Assembly: GCA_964036275.1 (NCBI GenBank)
Contig: OZ038437.1
Coordinates: 364,001 to 428,000, forward strand
Direction of reading: 5' to 3'
Origin: Litoditis marina
Lineage: Eukaryota; Nematoda; Chromadorea; Rhabditida; Rhabditidae
DNA: 64,000 nt
The notes below the pieces were generated by a model. It ran no database searches. It was given only the letters and a program-made list of their open reading frames with translations, and was not told the origin of the DNA. How positions within the stretch are numbered: position 1 is the first letter of the stretch; each line of letters begins with the position of its first letter. A program made the translations under genes and the position numbers. Below, in pieces: positions 56,349-64,000 of this stretch.

Positions 56349-59300
56349 CTAGGCATAGGTCTCCGGTTCGGCCAGCGGTGCCTGGGGCAATAGTAGATAT
56401 CCGGGGGCGCTTCCCGTGTACCGAGGGGGAGGATGGGACTTCTCGTGGTCACGACGTAACCGAGACTCCACACTCAACTTCAGACGCTGCAACATAGTAT
56501 TTATAACTTCTAACATCTATCGTTTTCTTAGAAAATCGATGGAACGAACCAAAAAAATAGTAACCGGCTTTTAGCTAGCAAAAGTCACAATACACAACAT
56601 TCTAACACCAATTCACCCAATTTTATCACATTTATTCTTCAATGTGGAGAGGCACGAGTTCAATGGCGCATCAACTATTCTGCGCATTTTCATTCAAACG
56701 TTGATATATCCTAGTGAGCATCTCCAGCACGCCAACCCTGCCGATATTCCCATTAAAAGTCAATCGATATCTCACCGTTCCCCTCGAGTTGCCAGAGCTG
56801 TCCCGGCAACAGCATGCCCTGAGAATGGCCCCGATGAAGTAGAGGGGAATGGGCAGAAGGGGGACCACCGCACAGGCCACGCCCACATATTCACTCCATG
56901 GCCAGGCATGGACGGCCGGCGAGAAGGAGGAGAAGTCATAGGACATCACGTTCAACACCGCCACGCCCTGTGAATACACTAGTATAGTAAGATAAGGCCT
57001 AAATCTTACAATTGAACTAGGAAGAAGTATAAAGAACAGAAGAAAAGAGAAAGTTGACTTTATATTGTATAGAACTGGAATTCCTTTTCGTCAAACTACA
57101 TAGTATGTTTAAATCAAAACATTCAAAACTTGATCGGAATTACCCTGGTTTCACAAAAAAAACGGACACCGCGATTGTCTCACATTTCTTCAAAGTGGCA
57201 CCAAGTGTTTTGGACTGAAGACGTCAAATTCAAACGTAATTTACCACACTAAACTAAGCTAAAAAGTTGGCATTAATAAACTTACAGCTGGTACAGCTGG
57301 CAGCAGGTAGGTGAACATGAGTATGAAGTGGCCGAGACACCAGCAACAGGCCCTCTTCAACATGGTATGCAGGTCCATTCCCAGACGGTGGGCACCTGTA
57401 AGTGTATACCAGTCAAGTTGTCCGAATAATCAGAAACAACCTAAAAACGGACTACTTATTCGCCGAAAACATAACAATTTACCAATTTTTGATACAAAAT
57501 CGTTGATTTTCAGGCGTTTGAAGCCAAAAAACGGACTACGTTTTGTCTAATAGTCGGATCTTACTGGTATAATGCTTATAAGTATAATGACTGAACAAAA
57601 AGCTCTAGAAAAAACGTCAATTGAACAATTGTGAAAGTTATAGTGCTATCATTCAACAGTAAAGTTGTCCGAATAGTCAGAAAAAATCTAAAACGGACTA
57701 CTTTTTAGCCGAAAAGAAGACAAACGGTCTACTTTTGATGCAAAATTGTTAATTTTCACGTGTTTACATGTGAAAACGGCCTACTTTCTGTAGCTTAGTC
57801 CGATCTTACTGGGGTATGAGTGCTATAAAATGGTACCATTCGTATCTGTAGCCATTAGATCATGATAACTTCCCCTGAGGCTCCTCAGTGAGGGAAGAAA
57901 CCAAACATTGCGTGAAGCAGAGGTAAACTCGGTGTTGACCGGTCAGGTTCATACTTTTCAGTCAGCGTGGTCATACAGTACATATCATGCATAGAGATTT
58001 AATTGTTCACACCATGTTGCTTGGTGATAACATCAAAAAGTTCAACTTCAACTCACAATAGAACCAGGCTGTCGCGAACAGCTCAAACGTCAGAATCACA
58101 AAGATGGTTATGTATTTGAGGAATCCGGTGACCAACTCGTAGGCATGACGTCCCGCCTGAAACAAAACATATAGTGAATACGGCTATTTATTAGGCGATC
58201 AAAGACCATACTACAAACTTCAAAAATCATTTAATCATTCTGATACGTATGAGCAGCCGTTACCAAAACAATTAGACAACCTCACTGTTCCCTAAAGTGT
58301 TGCCCACGAAAATATGTAAATGAGATCATAGTTGTATACTTCAGGCCACTTCAAAAACCTCATAGCCTTAATCCTAACATCGTTATTGATTTAGTCTTTT
58401 GTAGAATTCTAGATGCACCAATCTGGAATAATGCCCAAACCGCCCATAGGTAACTGTGTATAGCGTTTGCTGAAGCAAAATAAACTAATTTAATTATTAT
58501 GAATTTGGTTTTGTTTCATTTTGAGCTAATGATGTAATGATATAAATGTACGAACCTGTGTGGTGAAATACAGTGACATGGCGAATATCAGCCCGCAGGC
58601 GAAGAGGGCCAACACGAATCGAGGGAAGCAGCGGGACCATCGGGTACCCAGGGCATCCTCCAGGGTGGAGAGCACAGACAACGAGAGAAGGTACTGTAAC
58701 AGGCAAAGATATCACGAGTTCAACTACTTACTACTTCACTCTAGAGAATTGAGACAGACATGAGACCACACGAACGAGACCTACTGGTTAAAATTAGTTC
58801 CAGTCCGGTGTCACGTGTAGTATTTTTCCGGCAATTTTCTGACCCCCAACGACGATTCCAAAAGCATACATTTACGGTGGTACAAAAAAGTGTCAGTAAA
58901 ACAGTATACAATGCGAATTCCACGTATGATACCTTGAAGAACTCACGAAAACGTTGAGAAGAATGAATATTGAGGCGAAGAGCAGCAGTCCTGTCCACAG
59001 TTTCACATTCGGCAGATACGAGAAGTAGGCCAGCACGTGCCACATCTGAGCCTCGCCTAGAGCACACATTCTTAGAATGTCTTTGATTACAGCCTTACAG
59101 CCTTACACAAGTGCAGTATGACTGTGCTGAGAGAAGAAGCCGTTTTCGAGATCGAATACCAAGAATCTGACCATTTTCTGTCAAAGGGACCGAAATTTGC
59201 CCAACCTCACTCAAAGTTTTTCAATTATTCAAAGAAGTTTGCCAGAGCATTATTACATCGTTGTACTCACATCCAAACTACTTTCTATCTCTGTCTCGTC

Positions 59301-62300
59301 TCTCCTCTTTCCCTCTCTCTTACTTTGTTCTTCCTCCCTCGTCTGTGTTTCTGGCTCTCCTCTCTCTCTCTTTCTCAGTCTCTCTCTCTCTCTCTCTCTC
59401 TCTTGACCGACCTTTATCGAGCAGCTCCACTGGTTGCAACCCCGTCTTCAACGCGACGTATCCCACCAATCCTACCACAATTGCTACTTGCATTATGGAC
59501 AGAATGCAATGGCCAATCACAATCACGAAAGAGTCGCTGGAAACATTACTATTTTTGAACCACTTTCACGCATTTCCTAAAATTCATTTTCACTTCACTA
59601 CTAATACACTTTTAGACACTTTTGTTCACTTCAAACGGAAATTACAAGATTTTCGTAGCTAGCTCTGAGCTCAGAGAGCAAACGGAAAAGAATAAACTAT
59701 AAACCAATGAACATTAACTATCCATCGCCACAACTAAAACACTGCATCTAACTCCTAGAAACATATGAACTCCATCAAAGTACATGTTTCACGGTATAAT
59801 TAGATTGCAAAGTCACTTCCAAATCAACCAAACCGTATAAAACGGAGTATGAGAAAAAAATTACCGTATAAAACGAAGTATGAAAAGATCAGGATACGGA
59901 TGTCACCTATGCCCTATGCGGTATCGAATATTCAACTCGCAAAAATCCGTATTCATAATAATGTACCTACAATAACTTGAAATTCTAACCAGACGAGATT
60001 ATTGCTTCTTTTATTGTATGATCCAATCGTAATAAAGGCTCCGAAACCGATACCCGTCGCCAGAATAGCCTGCTCCACGGCTATTTTCCACATCTGAAAG
60101 GCAACGATACAGTACCCATCAGAACGATTAGCGGCACTTTATATACTTTAAGCGTAACCCCGTCGTCTGGATTTTCCAGAAATTTCTGGAGGCCCGTCGT
60201 CTGGATTTTCCAGAAATTTCTGGAGGTTAGGCGTTCCCAATCGTTAGCCCTCTAGTAAACAAAGATTCAAATATTCGATTTCTCGATTTCGGCGAAACAA
60301 GATAGTATGTAATAATGTAATAATCACCTGATAGTCGAGTAGTCGTTCCCAGTCAGTCGCCCTCCAATACACCTCGAGTACCTCCGGGAGGCCTCCCAAG
60401 GTCAAAGATCGAATGAGCAGCGCCAGCAACATGCTGAACGCACCCATGAAGATGAACGGAATCACCTAGAAACAGACACATTATAGGATGACTACTGCCT
60501 CGTCATAGTTTCATCTCGAAAACGTCATATTTTACGAAAGTCGACGGAAGGCAACGCGATCAAACTACAAAAGAGCTGGATAAAGAAAAATCCACCGTAT
60601 AGGAGGCTAGCTTCGAAAAGAACGGACACAAAATGATTCGGGAGTAGTTTACATTTGCCCCCCACCCTGGTCGAAATGGGTTGAAAAGGGCCCGTACTAC
60701 AATCGCCCCCCACCTTTGGGGGCGATTATACACCATGCTTATTTACTGCAGGCTTCGGTTGAGTGAGGGGAGATTGTTCATCAGTTCCGGGTATGTACTA
60801 TCACCCCCCATTTTGTATTGTGTGGGGTGATTGTTCATTGTCGAGATGTACAATAGTACAATGTCCCCCCACCCATTTACCAATTACCCCCCACCTTCGC
60901 GCGACTTTTCTGGGATTTCAATTAGGTGGGGGGTAATAGTACCACGAGGGGGGTGATTGTTGGGTGGGGGGGGGGGGCAATTGTACATTTTTCCCAATGA
61001 TTCAGCTCACTTATTCAATCTGACTAACTGAACGGATTCATATTGTCTGTAAGGAAAATGAGCTTCTAGGTCGGAAAATTCTCTTATACTCGGTTCAATC
61101 TTGAAACACGCTCGTTTGCAAATGAAATATGGACTCAGCCACTCAGGGAAACTTCTGTAAACTTGGCCACACATGTTCCAAGTTTCAATTGAACAACGAA
61201 TACAAATTCCTTTTTGAGAGACAGTCTGATCTGACGGGTGGGTGGCATACGACCAGAGTCGGAACTTCTGAACTATCTGAACCCACCTTTCCCAGCCACC
61301 TGACTCCGAAGCAGATAGCACAGAAGACGAGAATCCAGACGAGACCCTGGGCGGCCAGAAGGTAGTACTGGAACTGGCCAAAGTCGGCTATCGAATCGGT
61401 CGGCTGCTCGAAATGACTGCAAACACAGAAATCAGAGAACATAGAGACAGGAAAGGTGTTGGGCGTTTGACCAGAACAACTGACTCTTTTCCATCTCCAC
61501 TGGAGGACCTGCCCCAACCGGCTGACTTTTCACTACCACATTTTATGTGCTTAGTACAATAAACCTATTTGTACGCGCTGGCTCTCTTTTGGTGGAGAAT
61601 CGTGTTGTCAAACGTAGGGCGTGACTCCATAACTAACGGTGTCATACAAAACAGACAGCAATTTTTCAGAAAAAGAATGAAAAAAGCGATTTTAGAGGGG
61701 GTACACGACTGAAAAGTGGAAGAGGTCGCAATATTGTTTTGTAACTCTTGCCGGTATATGTTATGAATGATAGCAGATAACTAACGTCATGAACTGCATG
61801 AGGGAGCTCTCTCCCCTGACTGCGCTCATCTTGGAATGGGCCCCCAGTGTGAAATTGGCCATGGAACCGGCCTCCCGACAGGGGGCTGAGATCATCTCCG
61901 GGAAACCCTGGCAGTTCAACCAGGGCAGACCTGCGAATATACCACACTCACATGGTGCAATTTGCCTAAACAGCTCCGAGAACGGGCTCCACTTTCAGCC
62001 AACGCCAAAATACATGACTTATTTTCATGCATAATCCATAATCATGGAATTTTGTGAATTTGATTGAACGAACTGGCGTTTAGTCGCAGTTAGGGTTTCT
62101 ATTTGTAGCAAAGATAGTTCCAATTTCAAATAATTCAAATCAAGCCCACTTCCAGATAGGAATTACAAAAAACATGTTATACGTGTTGGTAATCTGTATC
62201 TTGCTCATGAATGACTTCATAAGCACTTGCTTCACGAAAAAAGGCTAGGAAAACAAATACACAAAATATAAACAAACGATGTAAACGACACTCACCTGGT

Positions 62301-63779
62301 CGGCCCTGCTGTATGGTGAGTATGAGTTGGAAGGCGTAGAGGCACAACCAGCCGAGGAATCTCGTCATACACGCGAGGACCAGCAGCGAGAACAGCACCT
62401 GAGACACGCCCACACCTGCAATGCAATCATACACATAAAATGAAATTAACATAATCGCGATATTCAGGAAAAAAATAATTTGAAACGGACGAAGACCGTG
62501 CACGGCAGCAATCACAGCGATACATGTGTTATATCACGGGAGTAAACTTTTACTCTGACCGCAGGACAACTCTAGCGTCTGTCTCGCTCCCTCTTCTCTC
62601 TTTTTCTCTGTCTATGTCCCACTTTCTTTCTTTTTTCTTTCTCTCTCTCTCTTCCTATCTCTGTGTCTCTATTTTTCTCCCCGTTTCAAGAACCAATCAA
62701 CCTACGTCAATTATCCATGTATTATCTACCTTACCCACCTTTGAATACGGGGCTGAGATTGTAGAAGGCGAGCACGGGTGCCCTGCCGGTCAGTTGGCCG
62801 ACTGCCAACTCCAGCACAATTGTGGGAAGAACAAGGCCTAGCAGCGATGCCCCGTAGGCACACACGAACGCCACTGGAAGTGGGTTAGTTCGCACGACCG
62901 TTCAAACTACAAACTTGCTACTTGCAAATAAAAACGTTCAGAACACAAACTCATTTTAGGTGATTTGCTTCATAATTCGTTGAGGAACCTTTCCCATTCA
63001 ACCCGTACAATAAATGCACATACCAGTAAGGTGTGTCTATTGTACAGAGAATACTCCATTTTTCCTAAGTATGGTGAAAAGAAGATTTTGCATCGAAAAA
63101 CGAATAATATTTTCTATATTAGCGGAAACGAGCCAATGTTGTCCACTTCTCTGGATATTTAGAAACTTGGACTTCACGAGTGAATGCAAAAAGATCGGAG
63201 GTCTTTTTGCCGAACTATCACAGAACACACATAACAGTGATAAATGAAACAAGATAGGATGCGTAACAACTTTATTGGTAAATTTCGTAATGGATCGAAA
63301 AACGTACCTCCTCCATTTTCCAAGATGAGCTTCGGTAGATTTAGGAAATTGGTAGTGGCAAATACATACGAAATCGACGCTACCAGAAAATCAATCTGAA
63401 AAGAGAACATTATCTACTACCACACACAGACGGCGAACCGTAACGTTTGCAGGTGTTTTTACTATTCCGTGCCAGGCACGCTCAACTAAAAAAAGTGAAA
63501 AAATATGATAACCCGAAACCAGCGTTCAGAGATCGTAAGTATTTCCAAACTTGTCAATATACCAGAGAACTACCCAGATAGGATTAACCACTTTTCGTTG
63601 TTTTTCTATGGGGATATTTCACTTTTCAATCCTCATACTGACACTATCTGACTGACCTATGGTGATACAATGAATAAACCATTATGAATACACCCTACCT
63701 TGAATGACCATAGATCCCGCCATTCTTCCACCAAATCCGGCATTCGCAGGTTCGACCAGCTACGTTCCTCGAACCACAT
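56349..63779 (-). CDS. SLC6 family neurotransmitter-type transporter
   Basis: Fifteen exons, 617 residues, all in frame: 63699-63779, 63308-63395, 62739-62873, 62296-62415, 61786-61930, 61287-61416, 60328-60465, 59990-60093, 59412-59536, 58947-59056, 58556-58693, 58057-58156, 57286-57395, 56776-56967, 56349-56486. Twelve hydrophobic spans fit the LeuT fold. TM1 is IDFLVASISYVFATTNFLNL, with ENGG after it. Loop 2 has the paired Cys (residues 148 and 159) and an NFT sequon. TM6 is ILATGIGFGAFITIGSYNK. The family is Na+/Cl- coupled uptake of amino acids, monoamines or osmolytes at the plasma membrane. In TM1, the otherwise near-invariant W-R-F-P after the sodium-site Asn is L-N-L-P, and the amine-binding Asp position is Ala, so monoamine transport is unlikely and transport may be lost or altered. 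The tail is Pro-rich and ends ETYA. The ATG is one nucleotide behind a TTTTTAG acceptor. Confidence 0.92.
57409..57818. repeat. Two tandem copies of a ~160-bp repeat in SLC6 intron 12
   Basis: Copies at about 57409-57570 and 57657-57818 share AAGTTGTCCGAATA, ACGGACTACTT and CGGATCTTACTGG-type blocks in the same order. Each copy has weakly inverted ends (GTTGTCCGA / TCGGATCTTACTGG), as in a small MITE. Confidence 0.65.
59363..59404. repeat. (CT)n microsatellite
   Basis: Short CTCTCT run directly beside the exon 9 donor of the SLC6 gene (minus strand GTCGGTCAAGAGAGAG). Confidence 0.9.
60164..60231. repeat. 34-bp perfect tandem duplication
   Basis: CCCGTCGTCTGGATTTTCCA and the rest of the unit (GAAATTTCTGGAGG) occur twice back to back. 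Each unit contains the palindrome CCAGAAATTTCTGG. Confidence 0.85.
60657..60991. repeat. Poly-C/poly-G cluster with local hairpins
   Basis: At least eight tracts of CCCCC(C) or GGGGG(G) lie within 340 bp of SLC6 intron 6, many in the form ATTnCCCCCCACC or its complement. AATCGCCCCCCACC faces GGGGGCGATTATA in a short hairpin, and the region ends in a 13-G run. Confidence 0.8.
62578..62665. repeat. CT-rich low-complexity tract
   Basis: Pyrimidine-rich stretch with TCTCTCTTTTTCTCTG and similar units. On the coding (minus) strand of SLC6 it is a purine tract inside intron 3. Confidence 0.85.
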
Positions 63780-63780
63780 T

Positions 63781-64000
63781 CTAAAAAAGAATGCTCTAAA
63801 TTCACAATAGTTTCAGAGTAATTGAACTATACTTCAAGTTGGGATGTTGAGAAGAGAACGCTAGAAAAAAGACAAGAAAAAAGGACAAAAATGTATTTCG
63901 ATTCGATCGAAAAACTGCTCCCTTTTCAAAAAATACTTCACAACATCATAATGCATCATTCAAATTTGCGAACTTTCACAGTTTCGCACCTACGGAATTC
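63781..64000. other. 5' flank of the SLC6 gene
   Basis: A/T-rich sequence immediately upstream of the first coding exon; it contains the minus-strand acceptor TTTTTTAG at 63781-63788. No upstream coding exon can be recognised before the window ends. Confidence 0.5.

Noticed and set aside
1..64000. Operons, CRISPR arrays, riboswitches, viral genes
   Set aside because: The intron-rich animal gene structure rules out prokaryotic features. No direct-repeat/spacer arrays or viral proteins were seen.

Overview
The window is nuclear DNA of a metazoan, most likely a compact-genome invertebrate. The evidence is multi-exon animal genes with GT-AG introns of roughly 60-2500 bp, pyrimidine-rich TTTCAG/TTCCAG acceptors, G/C-ending codons in exons against A/T-rich introns, an animal-specific G-protein beta-5 gene, an SLC6 transporter and a giant secreted vWA-domain protein. 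Five gene starts lie directly behind a 3' splice site (1 nt of leader in three, 11 and 41 nt in the others). This fits spliced-leader trans-splicing, as in nematodes, flatworms and some other phyla, or tiny non-coding first exons. I cannot name the phylum. There are no prokaryotic features, CRISPR arrays or operons.

Layout. 1555-2982 (minus): a two-exon 64-residue single-span membrane protein. 2984-10480: no convincing gene, but microsatellites and short inverted-repeat elements. 10494-12666 (plus): a small signal-peptide/TM/Cys-rich protein whose 3' end is uncertain. 15405-20146 (plus): complete 11-exon G protein beta-5 gene (371 aa). 20825-49908 (minus): complete 55-exon gene for a secreted protein of about 2036 residues with eight vWA domains; every exon junction keeps frame. 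Its intron 40 holds an opposite-strand two-exon peptide-precursor gene (28800-29487). 49909-56236: intergenic and transposon-rich, including a 603-bp hAT-like element with perfect 8-bp target duplications built from CTCGAAA-type repeats. 56349-63779 (minus): complete 15-exon SLC6 family transporter (617 aa).

The genes do not form one obvious pathway. Three encode secreted or extracellular-facing products (vWA array, amidation-type peptide precursor, furin-site membrane protein), one is a plasma-membrane transporter, and one is the Gbeta5 partner of R7-family RGS proteins.

The most unusual signal is a recurring pattern. Short pieces of exon that include their own splice acceptor or donor are duplicated into a neighbouring intron in at least six places and in every class of gene here. 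This sits beside a dense set of non-autonomous palindromic elements; one family (core TGTAGTTTGATC) has about three dozen half-sites in 64 kb, several close to splice sites. One intron of the vWA gene needs a GC donor to keep frame, and that same intron carries a non-LTR retrotransposon 3' fragment. All exon models were assembled by eye from splice signals, frame continuity and family resemblance; no search or alignment was run.
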